This document shows, in pieces, positions 26,479 through 35,675 of a DNA stretch of 64,000 nt. The DNA is from Paenibacillus guangzhouensis (lineage in GTDB: Bacteria; Bacillota; Bacilli; Paenibacillales; Paenibacillaceae). The stretch covers positions 1,116,001 through 1,180,000 of the forward strand of contig NZ_CP045293.1 in assembly GCF_009363075.1 (NCBI RefSeq), read 5' to 3'. Below the pieces are notes generated by a model, which ran no database searches, was not told where the DNA came from, and worked only from the letters and a program-made list of their open reading frames with translations. The position numbers were made by a program, and so were the translations under genes. Each line of letters starts with the position of its first letter. Within the stretch, counting starts at the first letter, position 1.

Positions 26479-27633
26479 GTGAGAAAAATATCTATATTGG
26501 GTTCGACAGGTTCGATTGGTACACAAACATTGGACGTGATTTCCCATTACCCTGAACAATTTAAAGTTGAAGGATTGGCAGCAGGTACGAATGCTGCTTT
26601 ATTTATAGAGCAAATCCATCGATTTAAACCGCGTAAAGTATCGATTGCGACCAAAGAGCTTGCAGATCAATTGAAGCAACACATTCCTTCTGATATTGAA
26701 GTGTATTATGGGGACGAAGGGCTTATTGAAGTTGCTGCACGAACGGATGCTGATTTTGTTGTTACGGCGCTGGTTGGGAGCCAAGGGCTGCCTTCGACAT
26801 TAGCAGCGATCCAAGCGGGTAAGAACATTGGTCTAGCGAATAAAGAAACGCTCGTGACGGCAGGGCATATCGTAACGTCGATGGTTCGTGATTATGGCGT
26901 CACCATGCTGCCGATTGATAGTGAACATTCTGCCATTTTCCAATGTTTGAACGGCGAATCGATGGAGAATATCAAGAAAATTACGATTACGGCTTCGGGC
27001 GGCTCTTTCCGCGATCGGACACGAGAACAACTTCAAGGTGTCACGGTTGAGGAGGCTTTGAATCATCCGAATTGGTCGATGGGGGCGAAGATCACTATTG
27101 ATTCAGCAACGATGGTGAACAAGGGGCTAGAAGTGATTGAAGCGCACTGGCTGTTCAACTTGCCTTATGAACAGATTGATGTCCTCGTTCATCCGGAGAG
27201 TATCATCCACTCTTTTGTTGAGTTTAACGACAGTAGTATCATCGCCCAGATGGGAAATCCAGATATGCGTGTTCCGATCCAATATGCTCTTACATATCCT
27301 GAACGGATTGCTTCACCTGCTGCTTCGCTTGATCTTGCTCGGATCGGTAAGCTGCATTTCCGTGAGATGGACTATGACCGCTATCCATGTTTAAGAATGG
27401 CCTTTGAATGTGGTAGAATAGGGGGTACGGCTCCTACGGTTTTCAATGCGGCGAATGAAGTGGCTGTGGCGCGGTTTTTACGCGGTGAAATAACATTTCT
27501 TCAGATTGAAGATGTCATTGCATCTGCACTTGAGAAGCACCAACGGATTGCAATGCCTACCTTAGAGCAAATTCAAGAGACAGATCGATTGACAAGACAA
27601 TTGGCATTGAACATCCCTTTTGGGTTATCCTAG
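26479..27633 (+). CDS. dxr: 1-deoxy-D-xylulose-5-phosphate reductoisomerase
   Basis: Second step of the MEP isoprenoid pathway, which supplies the substrates of UppS. The NADPH site 'GSTGSIGTQTLDVI' begins the protein, and 'NKETLVTAG', 'PIDSEHSAIFQCL' and 'GGTAPTVFNAANEVAVA' are the usual active-site segments. It starts with GTG; 384 residues. Confidence 0.97.
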   Translation: MRKISILGSTGSIGTQTLDVISHYPEQFKVEGLAAGTNAALFIEQIHRFKPRKVSIATKELADQLKQHIPSDIEVYYGDEGLIEVAARTDADFVVTALVGSQGLPSTLAAIQAGKNIGLANKETLVTAGHIVTSMVRDYGVTMLPIDSEHSAIFQCLNGESMENIKKITITASGGSFRDRTREQLQGVTVEEALNHPNWSMGAKITIDSATMVNKGLEVIEAHWLFNLPYEQIDVLVHPESIIHSFVEFNDSSIIAQMGNPDMRVPIQYALTYPERIASPAASLDLARIGKLHFREMDYDRYPCLRMAFECGRIGGTAPTVFNAANEVAVARFLRGEITFLQIEDVIASALEKHQRIAMPTLEQIQETDRLTRQLALNIPFGLS

Positions 27634-27737
27634 GAGTATACGCTTAAAAAAACTTATGCCAAAGCATTCTCGTGAAGCGAAATAGGGAATATGGATAATT
27701 TATATGGACATAAGTGAGTGAGGGAGGATGCTGTCAG

Positions 27738-29012
27738 TTGGAAATGGTTCAGATCATTTTTTTAACGGTATTAGTCTTTTTTGTCCTCGTAACGATTCAT
27801 GAGTGGGGGCATTTCTACTTCGCGAAACGTGCTGGTATTCTCGTTCGTGAATTTGCAATTGGATTTGGACCAAAGCTGTTCTCCTTTAAGAAAAATGAGA
27901 CACGGTATACGCTGCGGCTACTGCCACTCGGCGGATTCGTGCGGATGGCAGGAGAAGATCCTGAATTAGTTCAGATCCAGCCAGGTCAGACCATCGCTGT
28001 AAGATTGAATCAAGATCAAATCACTCATCTCTATCTAGATCAACTGGATCAACGTAAAAATGTTGTGCGTGGAACGGTTGAAGAAATTGATATTGAAGAG
28101 CACTTGTTCGTGAAGCTGGATGTCGATGGTGATATTCAGACGATTGCCGTTCATCCGCAAGCGATGATGGTTACCAAAGGTCAGGAGACGCAAATTGCTC
28201 CGTATAACCGTCAATTTGGCAGCAAAACGGTAGGTCAGCGTGCGATGGCTATATTTGCCGGGCCGTTAATGAATTTCTTCCTTGCCTTTGTGCTGTTCGC
28301 GGCGTATATTATGATGGCTGGTGTGCCAGAAGAGAACCCGCAGCACCTCAAAATTGGACAAATCACAGAGGGCAAACCTGCGGATCGTGCAGGACTCAAA
28401 CCAGGGGATATTATCGACACGATTAATGGCGTAGATATCGGTACAGATTCTGCTAAAATGATTGAAATGATCGGTAAATCGACAGATAAAGTGATGCATT
28501 GGACGATTATACGGGACGGCGTAGAGAAAAACATCGATGTAACGCCAGAGCTTATCGAAGGTCAAGAAGGCGGTAAAGTCGGTATCGTGCCGGATTATCC
28601 GATGCGTTCCGCATCATTTGTGGAGACGATCAAGTACTCGGGGATTGCCATGAAGAATACGACCATTCGGATATTCGATGGATTCCGGATGCTGATCTTC
28701 GGACAGTTCAAGCTGGATGATCTAGGTGGTCCTGTACGAACATTCGAAGTGACAGGTCAGATTGCGAAGCAAGGGATAGCCCAACTGACTTCATGGGCTG
28801 GAATACTGAGCTTGTATCTTGGTATCTTCAACTTACTCCCAATACCAGCACTGGATGGCAGCCGTCTTGTCTTTATTGGCGTCGAAGCCATTCGAGGGCG
28901 CAAGGTGGATCCGAACCGGGAGAGCATGGTGCATATTATTGGATTCGCCATGTTAATGTTGTTAATGCTGGCTGTCACGTATAATGATATTTTGCGGCTA
29001 GTAAAAGGATAA
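27738..29012 (+). CDS. rseP: site-2 intramembrane metalloprotease RseP/RasP
   Basis: Cleaves membrane-bound anti-sigma factors and signal-peptide remnants. The zinc motif HExxH is in 'TIHEWGHFYFAKR' in the first membrane helix. A PDZ domain ('ITEGKPADRAGLKPGDIIDT') and the second metal motif 'FNLLPIPALDGSRL' follow. The frame opens at 27714, but GAGGGAGGA lies inside it, so TTG 27738 is chosen (424 residues, close to B. subtilis RasP). Confidence 0.96.
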   Translation: MEMVQIIFLTVLVFFVLVTIHEWGHFYFAKRAGILVREFAIGFGPKLFSFKKNETRYTLRLLPLGGFVRMAGEDPELVQIQPGQTIAVRLNQDQITHLYLDQLDQRKNVVRGTVEEIDIEEHLFVKLDVDGDIQTIAVHPQAMMVTKGQETQIAPYNRQFGSKTVGQRAMAIFAGPLMNFFLAFVLFAAYIMMAGVPEENPQHLKIGQITEGKPADRAGLKPGDIIDTINGVDIGTDSAKMIEMIGKSTDKVMHWTIIRDGVEKNIDVTPELIEGQEGGKVGIVPDYPMRSASFVETIKYSGIAMKNTTIRIFDGFRMLIFGQFKLDDLGGPVRTFEVTGQIAKQGIAQLTSWAGILSLYLGIFNLLPIPALDGSRLVFIGVEAIRGRKVDPNRESMVHIIGFAMLMLLMLAVTYNDILRLVKG

Positions 29013-29086
29013 GCGGCGTTTATTGTCGAATTGTACAAAATCATACTAATGAGCTATAGCATTTCATGGGAGGCATTTAGATTCGT

Positions 29087-30535
29087 ATGTCTAAAGATAA
29101 GCAGTTTGTAACAGAAATTACACCGCAGCAAGAGGATTTCTCTCGCTGGTATATTGATGTCATCAAGAAAGCAGATTTAATGGATTACTCTCCCGTTCGC
29201 GGATGTATTGTATTCCGTCCAGATGGCTTCGAAATTTGGGAACATATGCAGGAAGAATTGAACCGTCGGTTCAAAGAAACCGGTCATCGGAACGCATACT
29301 TCCCAATGTTTATTCCGGAGAGTTTCTTCCAGAAGGAGAAGGAGCATGTTGAGGGCTTCAATCCGGAGCTTCCATGGGTTACTGAAGCAGGCGGCGAGAA
29401 GTTGGAAGAACGTCTTGCGATTCGTCCGACTTCGGAGACCATGATCGGACATATGTATTCGAAATGGATTCAATCCTACCGTGATTTGCCGGTGTTAATT
29501 AACCAATGGGCGAACGTTGTTCGTTGGGAGAAACGTACGCTACCATTCCTTCGTACAAGTGAATTCCTATGGCAAGAAGGCCATACGGCACATGAGACAG
29601 AGGAAGAAGCACGTCAAGAGACGATGCAAATGCTCGAAATCTACCGTGATTTCGTTGAAAATTATCTTGCGATTCCGGTTATTATGGGCGCGAAGACACC
29701 TTCAGAGCGGTTTGCCGGTGCAGTCGATACGTATTCGATTGAAGCGATGATGAAAGACGGACGTGCCGTACAAGCAGGAACATCTCATTATCTTGGCAAT
29801 AAGTTTGCCGTTGCATTTGATATCAAATATCTCAGCAGAGAGAACAACCTTGAATATGTTCATACGACGTCATGGGGTGTAAGTACACGTCTTATCGGAT
29901 CGATGATCATGGTTCACGGTGACGATCGTGGCCTTGCATTACCACCGAAGGTTGCTCCAACGCAAGTGATTATGATTCCAATTGGACCGCCGAAGACGCG
30001 TGAGCAAGTGATTGGACGTACGGACGAGTTGTTCAAGGAACTGAAGCAAGCAGGCATCCGTGTTCGCGTCGATGACCGTTCGGATGTGAGCCCAGGCTGG
30101 AAATTCAATGAATACGAAATGCGCGGCGTGCCGCTTCGCCTAGAACTCGGTCCTCGTGACATGGAGAATGGCGTATGTGTACTCGTATCGCGTATTACTG
30201 GCGAGAAGCGTATCGTACAGCAAGCGAACCTCGTTGAAGAAGTGAAGACCATGCTAGAAGATATTCATCAAGAAATGTTTAATCGTGCGAAGCAGTTCCG
30301 CGAAGATCATTTCAAATCGGTGGATACACTAGATGAACTCAAAGCTTCTATGGAAGAGCAGCGTGGATTCTATCTTGCAGGTTGGTGTGGATCGGCTGCT
30401 TGTGAGTCGCAGGTCAAAGAAGAGACAGGCGCAACAAGTCGTAACATTCCTTTCGAGCCGCAAGAGAAGAAGTCGACTTGCCTATGTTGTGGGGAACAAG
30501 CAGAGCACACGGTTGTATTCGCTCGCGCTTACTAA
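29087..30535 (+). CDS. proS: prolyl-tRNA synthetase, archaeal/eukaryotic type
   Basis: Charges tRNA-Pro. This is the compact class without the bacterial editing insertion: 482 residues, opening 'FVTEITPQQEDFSRWYIDVI', with motif 2 'RPTSETMIG' and 'RTSEFLWQEGHTAH', an anticodon domain, and a C-terminal zinc-binding domain ('WCGSAACE', 'TCLCCGEQAEHT') ending in Tyr. B. subtilis has the longer bacterial-type ProS at this same place between rasP and polC. I see no T-box leader in the 74-nt gap upstream. Confidence 0.95.
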   Translation: MSKDKQFVTEITPQQEDFSRWYIDVIKKADLMDYSPVRGCIVFRPDGFEIWEHMQEELNRRFKETGHRNAYFPMFIPESFFQKEKEHVEGFNPELPWVTEAGGEKLEERLAIRPTSETMIGHMYSKWIQSYRDLPVLINQWANVVRWEKRTLPFLRTSEFLWQEGHTAHETEEEARQETMQMLEIYRDFVENYLAIPVIMGAKTPSERFAGAVDTYSIEAMMKDGRAVQAGTSHYLGNKFAVAFDIKYLSRENNLEYVHTTSWGVSTRLIGSMIMVHGDDRGLALPPKVAPTQVIMIPIGPPKTREQVIGRTDELFKELKQAGIRVRVDDRSDVSPGWKFNEYEMRGVPLRLELGPRDMENGVCVLVSRITGEKRIVQQANLVEEVKTMLEDIHQEMFNRAKQFREDHFKSVDTLDELKASMEEQRGFYLAGWCGSAACESQVKEETGATSRNIPFEPQEKKSTCLCCGEQAEHTVVFARAY

Positions 30536-30551
30536 TATTTTGAATTAAGTT

Positions 30552-30616
30552 GAAAAGCTTCTTACGAAGATCTCGATGATTTATCGATGCCTCTTTTGCA
30601 GAAGCTTTTCGATTTT
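30552..30616 (+). terminator. large hairpin between proS and polC
   Basis: GAAAAGCTTCT (30552-30562) pairs perfectly with AGAAGCTTTTC (30600-30610), and TCGAT (30573-30577) with ATCGA (30583-30587) inside. The T run after it is short (GATTTTG), so termination may be partial. It lies just before the polC binding site. Confidence 0.6.
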
Positions 30617-30630
30617 GTAGGGGGGACATC

Positions 30631-33600
30631 ATGGGAAATTTGGGGGAGAAAAGAAAGCGGTTCGAGATACTCCTGAATCAAGCTGAAATTCCAGGCAGTA
30701 TGATCGATGCTTATTTTACAGAAGGATACATCGATCGTGTGGAGACGAGCCGGACGAATCGGGAGTGGACCATCTATATACGTCGTGATTCGATCTTACC
30801 TTCACCCGCTTATCGTACCTTTGGTGTGCAAGTGCGTGAACGGATGTCTCACATTGCGAAGATCAAGATTATTCTTGAATATTCGGAAACGGTGACGACT
30901 GGCGAGATCGTCGAAGAATATTGGGGATTATTCCTGGAGTGGGTACAACGTGAGATCGCTTCGGTTCAGGGATTCATGAGTAAAGCACAAGTTCAAGCGG
31001 AACAATCGAATGTGCTCGTAACGCTGAGCGATACTACATCATTGGAACTCGCTCGCAAGCGCAGCATTGACGACGCGATCACGCGATTTTATGAGCAATA
31101 TTTCAATCGGACCGTGCGCGTGAAGCTTCAAGCAGGTGAATTTAATTCCGAGAAGTATGAAGAATTCCAGCAGAAGCTGGTTGTTGAAGAACGTGAAGTC
31201 ATTCAACAGATGATGACAAGTATCGAACCTGAAGTTGAGAGTGACAGCGGCAGTAACGAGGACATTAAATTACAAGTGGGATATGAAATTAAAGAGCAGC
31301 CTGTGCCACTTGAACAGATTCAAGACGAAGAGAAGAAGGTTACGATTCAAGGTGCTATTTTCGGGCTAGATGTGAAGGAGCTTCGAAATGGCAGTACGTT
31401 ATATACGTATTACTTGACGGATTTCACAGATTCCTTGCAGATGAAGATGTTCGCGAAGAACAAAGAAGATGTCAAGATTATGAATCTGCTGGCGAATGGC
31501 AAGTGGGTGCGGGCACGGGGCAAGGTGGAATATGACCGCTTCATGCAAGTTCCTGAACTTGTCATGATTCCTTCAGACCTGATGGAGATCAAAGCACCAC
31601 CTGATCGGATGGACCATGCGAAGGAGAAACGCGTAGAATTCCATTTGCACTCCACGATGAGTACGATGGATGCTGTGACTTCGATTGATCAATACATCAA
31701 GATGGCTGCGAAGTGGGGCCATAAAGCAATTGCCGTAACAGATCATGCGAATGTCCAGTGCTATCCGGAGGCAGACAAAGCTGCGAAGAAAAATGGCATT
31801 AAGCTGATCTATGGACTAGAAGCGAATGTTGTGAATGACGGTGTTGATATTGTGTTGGAACCACAACCGATTGAACTGAAGCAAGCGACTTATGTCGTAT
31901 TTGACGTCGAGACTACTGGATTATCGGTAACGAATAGTAAGATTATCGAGCTTGCCGGGGTTAAAATGTGTGAAGGGCGTGAAATTGGCCGGTTCGCTAA
32001 ATTCATCAATCCTCATGAGAAAATCCCGTACAATATTACGCAGCTTACGAACATTACCGATGAGATGGTCAGAGATGCACCGGAACTTGATCCTGTTATT
32101 CGAGAATTCGTGGATTTCATTGGCGACTCCATTCTGGTTGCCCACAACGCGAGGTTTGATATGGGATTCTTGCAGCATGCCTTGAGACAGCTCAACCTTT
32201 CTCCAGTTACGAATCCGGTTATCGATACGCTAGAGCTTGCTAGACTGATTCATCCGACCTTGAAAAATCACCGCCTAAACACGTTAGCGGCTAAATATAA
32301 AGTATCGCTTGAGAACCATCACCGCGCGATTGATGACTCCATTGCACTTGGCGGCATCCTATTTGGGCTCTTACAAGATGCGGAAGAGCAGCTTCGCATT
32401 ACGATGCTGGATCGATTGAATGACTATGTCGGTAAAGATCTGTCCAATATGCGTCCATTCCATTGCGGAATCTATGCGGTGAACAATGTAGGGAAGAAGA
32501 ATTTATACAAATTGGTCTCATTATCTCATACCGAAACATTCAAACGGGTTGCTTGTATCCCGCGCAGTAAATTAATTGAACATCGCGAAGGACTTATCGT
32601 CATATCCGGCTGCGAGAAAGGTGAACTGTTCGAGACGGTACTCAACAAAACGATTGAAGAGGCCGAAGAGGTGGCGCAATTTTACGATGTTCTTGAGATT
32701 CAACCTCTTACAATGTATATGCATTTGGTGGAGAAAGGTCTGGTTGCCAGCCCAGCGCACATTGAACAAGCGATTCAGAATATTTGTCGTATAGGGTTGA
32801 AGCTGGACAAGCCTGTTATTGCTACAGGGAATGTCCATTACTTAAATCCGAGAGATAAAATTTATAGAGATATCGCTATTCACGGCATTACGGGCTTCAG
32901 TCCGCTCAAAGATATTCGTAAGCCGGATGCGCATTTGCGTACGACAGACGAGATGCTCGAGGAGTTCGCATTTTTGGGCAAAGAAAAAGCCTATGAAGTC
33001 GTCGTGACGAACACGAGCGCTTTGGCGGATCGTTTTGAAGAGATCAAATTGTTCCCTGACAAACTGTTCACGCCGAATATTGACGGCGCGGACGAAGAGA
33101 TTCGGAGCACATGCTACCAGACCGCCAAGGATCTGTATGGCGATGAGTTGAACGAGATTATTATCGCTCGGCTGGAGAAGGAACTCGTTCCGATTATCAA
33201 ATTCGGCTTTTCAGCGAACTATCTCATCTCGGCACGGCTCGTGAAGAAGTCGAACCAAGATGGTTATCTGGTTGGTTCTCGGGGATCCGTTGGATCTTCG
33301 ATCGTTGCAACGTTCCTAGGAATCTCCGAAGTTAATCCGTTACCGCCGCATTATTTGTGCCTCAATTCAAACTGTAAGCACAGCGAATGGTTCACGGACG
33401 GAAGCGTACCGAGCGGCTTTGATCTTCCGGACAAAAGCTGTCCGAACTGTGGCCAGCCACTGAAAGGGGAAGGGCAGGACATACCTTTCGAGACGTTCCT
33501 TGGATTTAAAGGGGATAAAGTTCCCGATATCGACTTGAACTTCTCCGGGGATTATCAGCCGATTGCCCATAACTTTACCAAGGAGATGTTCGGCGAGAAA

Positions 33601-34947
33601 TGCGTGTTCAGAGCGGGTACGATCGGTACGGTTGCAGAGAAGACGGCATTCGGATTTGCGAAGAAATACGAAGAAGACCAGCATAAGAAATGGCGCGGGG
33701 CTGAACTAAATCGACTGGCATCAGGCTGTACTGGCGTCAAGCGGAGCACAGGACAGCATCCCGGCGGTATCGTCGTCGTGCCGGATTATATCGACGTTGA
33801 AGACGTTACGCCAGTCCAGTACCCGGCTGACGATGTGAACGCCGAGTGGAAAACGACTCATTTCGATTACCATGCTTTTGAAGCGAACCTACTGAAGCTC
33901 GATATTCTGGGGCACGATGATCCGACGATGATGCGGATGCTGCAAGATTTAACGGGTGTTGACCCGACATCCATTCCAATGAATGATCCGAAAGTGATGA
34001 GTTTATTCAACTCTACGGACGCGATTGGGGTAAGACCGGATCAGATTCGGACGCCCGTAGCGACGTATGGCATTCCCGAGATGGGGACGAAATTCGTTCG
34101 TCAGATGTTAATTGAAGCAAAGCCATCAACCTTTGCCGATTTACTTCAGATTTCTGGGTTGTCCCACGGGACGGGTGTATGGCTTGGTAATGCGCAGGAT
34201 CTGATTAAGAACGGAACGTGTACGATCAAGACCGTTATCGGTTGTCGTGACGAGATCATGTTGTTCTTAATTTATAAAGCAGGGATGGACGCCGGCTTGG
34301 CCTTCAAGATTACGGAGAATGTACGTAAAGGGAAAGGTCTATCCGATGAATGGATACAAGAGATGAAGAACTGCAAAGTGCCGCAGTGGTACATCGATTC
34401 TTGCCTCAAAATCCAGTACATGTTCCCGAAAGCCCATGCGGCAGCATATGTTATCTCGGCCGTCCGCTGTGCTTTTTATAAGATCTATCACCCGATCGCG
34501 TTCTACGCTACTTACTTCTCGGTTCGTGGCGCGGACTTTGATCTGGATGTATTATGTCAAGGTTATGATGCGATTCATAAGATGATCGTAGAGATTGAAG
34601 CGAAGGGCTTCCAGGCGACACCGAAGGAGAAGAACAGCTTATCGATCCTTGAAATGTCGCTTGAAATGACGGCGCGAGGATTTACGTTCAAGCCGATAGA
34701 TCTGTATCGATCGGACGCTACGAAGTTTATCGTAGATGGCGACAGCTTAATTCCTCCATTCGCTGCGATACAAGGGATTGGAGAGAATGCGGCCCGCAGT
34801 ATTGCGGCAGCTAGAGAGCAGGGTGAGTATCTATCTATTGAAGACTTCCAGATGCGATCCAAAGCAAGTAAGACGATCGTGGAGGTTCTGGGTCAAATGG
34901 GATGCTTCCGCGGGTTGCCTGAGAGCAATCAATTGTCGTTATTCTAG
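30631..34947 (+). CDS. polC: DNA polymerase III alpha subunit, Gram-positive PolC type
   Basis: The main replicative polymerase of Firmicutes, with built-in proofreading. Order: N-terminal domain; OB fold (about residue 235-315); first part of the PHP domain ('RVEFHLHSTMSTMDAV', about 335); inserted DEDDh 3'-5' exonuclease ('VVFDVETTGLS' about 421, 'VAHNARFDMG'); second PHP part; palm with catalytic 'VPDIDLNFSGDY' (about 964); fingers and duplex-binding regions. 1438 residues matches the family. A TAGGGGGG site precedes the ATG. Confidence 0.98.
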   Translation: MGNLGEKRKRFEILLNQAEIPGSMIDAYFTEGYIDRVETSRTNREWTIYIRRDSILPSPAYRTFGVQVRERMSHIAKIKIILEYSETVTTGEIVEEYWGLFLEWVQREIASVQGFMSKAQVQAEQSNVLVTLSDTTSLELARKRSIDDAITRFYEQYFNRTVRVKLQAGEFNSEKYEEFQQKLVVEEREVIQQMMTSIEPEVESDSGSNEDIKLQVGYEIKEQPVPLEQIQDEEKKVTIQGAIFGLDVKELRNGSTLYTYYLTDFTDSLQMKMFAKNKEDVKIMNLLANGKWVRARGKVEYDRFMQVPELVMIPSDLMEIKAPPDRMDHAKEKRVEFHLHSTMSTMDAVTSIDQYIKMAAKWGHKAIAVTDHANVQCYPEADKAAKKNGIKLIYGLEANVVNDGVDIVLEPQPIELKQATYVVFDVETTGLSVTNSKIIELAGVKMCEGREIGRFAKFINPHEKIPYNITQLTNITDEMVRDAPELDPVIREFVDFIGDSILVAHNARFDMGFLQHALRQLNLSPVTNPVIDTLELARLIHPTLKNHRLNTLAAKYKVSLENHHRAIDDSIALGGILFGLLQDAEEQLRITMLDRLNDYVGKDLSNMRPFHCGIYAVNNVGKKNLYKLVSLSHTETFKRVACIPRSKLIEHREGLIVISGCEKGELFETVLNKTIEEAEEVAQFYDVLEIQPLTMYMHLVEKGLVASPAHIEQAIQNICRIGLKLDKPVIATGNVHYLNPRDKIYRDIAIHGITGFSPLKDIRKPDAHLRTTDEMLEEFAFLGKEKAYEVVVTNTSALADRFEEIKLFPDKLFTPNIDGADEEIRSTCYQTAKDLYGDELNEIIIARLEKELVPIIKFGFSANYLISARLVKKSNQDGYLVGSRGSVGSSIVATFLGISEVNPLPPHYLCLNSNCKHSEWFTDGSVPSGFDLPDKSCPNCGQPLKGEGQDIPFETFLGFKGDKVPDIDLNFSGDYQPIAHNFTKEMFGEKCVFRAGTIGTVAEKTAFGFAKKYEEDQHKKWRGAELNRLASGCTGVKRSTGQHPGGIVVVPDYIDVEDVTPVQYPADDVNAEWKTTHFDYHAFEANLLKLDILGHDDPTMMRMLQDLTGVDPTSIPMNDPKVMSLFNSTDAIGVRPDQIRTPVATYGIPEMGTKFVRQMLIEAKPSTFADLLQISGLSHGTGVWLGNAQDLIKNGTCTIKTVIGCRDEIMLFLIYKAGMDAGLAFKITENVRKGKGLSDEWIQEMKNCKVPQWYIDSCLKIQYMFPKAHAAAYVISAVRCAFYKIYHPIAFYATYFSVRGADFDLDVLCQGYDAIHKMIVEIEAKGFQATPKEKNSLSILEMSLEMTARGFTFKPIDLYRSDATKFIVDGDSLIPPFAAIQGIGENAARSIAAAREQGEYLSIEDFQMRSKASKTIVEVLGQMGCFRGLPESNQLSLF

Positions 34948-34979
34948 AGAATGCTTCGCTTCCCTTCTGCTTACGCTAC

Positions 34980-35008
34980 TTGTCATTGCGCTATGCGTAT
35001 GTTATAAT
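34980..35008 (+). promoter_or_regulatory. sigma-A promoter of rimP-nusA-infB operon
   Basis: TTGTCA (34980-34985), exact 17-nt spacer, TATAAT (35003-35008). Transcription should start near 35015, giving a leader of about 135 nt before rimP. Confidence 0.8.
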
Positions 35009-35043
35009 TTTTTGGTAATGATGATGATATAACTGTCGCGAAG

Positions 35044-35065
35044 AAGAGTGGGGAAACCCACTCTT
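35044..35065 (+). promoter_or_regulatory. GAAA-capped hairpin in the rimP leader
   Basis: AAGAGTGGG (35044-35052) and CCCACTCTT (35057-35065) form a perfect 9-bp stem closed by a GAAA tetraloop. A pyrimidine-rich stretch (TACCTTTTGG) follows. It may be a stabilising 5' element or an attenuator of the nusA operon. Confidence 0.6.
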
Positions 35066-35150
35066 TACCTTTTGGTATATAGCTTTTTAGATAGTGAGTC
35101 TTTAATCGGCAAATCGTATGGTTACAGGTAAGAAACAAGGGGGTAACATC

Positions 35151-35624
35151 TTGAGTACACCGAAGATTAAATCGGTTGTGGAAGAAATGGTTCAACCATA
35201 TTTGGACGAAAACGGGTTCGAGCTCGTGGACGTTGAATATGTGAAGGAAGGCAGCAGTTACTTTTTGCGTGTGTTCGTGGATAAGGAAGGCGGCATCGAC
35301 ATAGAAGATTGCGGCCTAATTAGCGAATTTCTGAGCAATCAACTAGACGCCAATGACCCGATTCCTGAAGCGTATTTCTTGGAAGTCTCTTCGCCAGGCG
35401 CAGAACGGCCGCTCAAAAAGCCAGAAGATGTTCACAAAGCAGTAAATAAAAACGTGTATGTGACTACATATGAGCAGATTGACGGCACCAAGGAATTTGA
35501 AGGTATGCTGCTTTCCTTTGACGGGGAAGAAATGGTCATCGAGGCTATCACGAAAGGAAGAAAGTCAAAGAAGACTATTCCTTACGCGAAGGTTGCGAGT
35601 GCAAGATTAAGTATTCTGTTCTAA
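35151..35624 (+). CDS. rimP: ribosome maturation factor RimP
   Basis: Needed for maturation of the 30S subunit. 157 residues with 'GFELVDVEYVKEGSSYFLRV' and 'DCGLISEFLSNQLD', followed by the family motif 'YFLEVSSPGAERPLK'. The frame opens at 35118, but AAGGGGG at 35137-35143 fixes the TTG at 35151 (MSTPKIKSVV). First gene of the rimP-nusA-rnpM-ylxQ-infB-rbfA operon. Confidence 0.95.
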   Translation: MSTPKIKSVVEEMVQPYLDENGFELVDVEYVKEGSSYFLRVFVDKEGGIDIEDCGLISEFLSNQLDANDPIPEAYFLEVSSPGAERPLKKPEDVHKAVNKNVYVTTYEQIDGTKEFEGMLLSFDGEEMVIEAITKGRKSKKTIPYAKVASARLSILF

Positions 35625-35675
35625 CTAACTGATGATGAATAAGGGTAAAGGATTGAAAGGGGGAGCTATTTTCCA

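Noticed and set aside
29013-29086. T-box riboswitch before proS
   Set aside because: The gap is only 74 nt and lacks the T-box sequence and a terminator.
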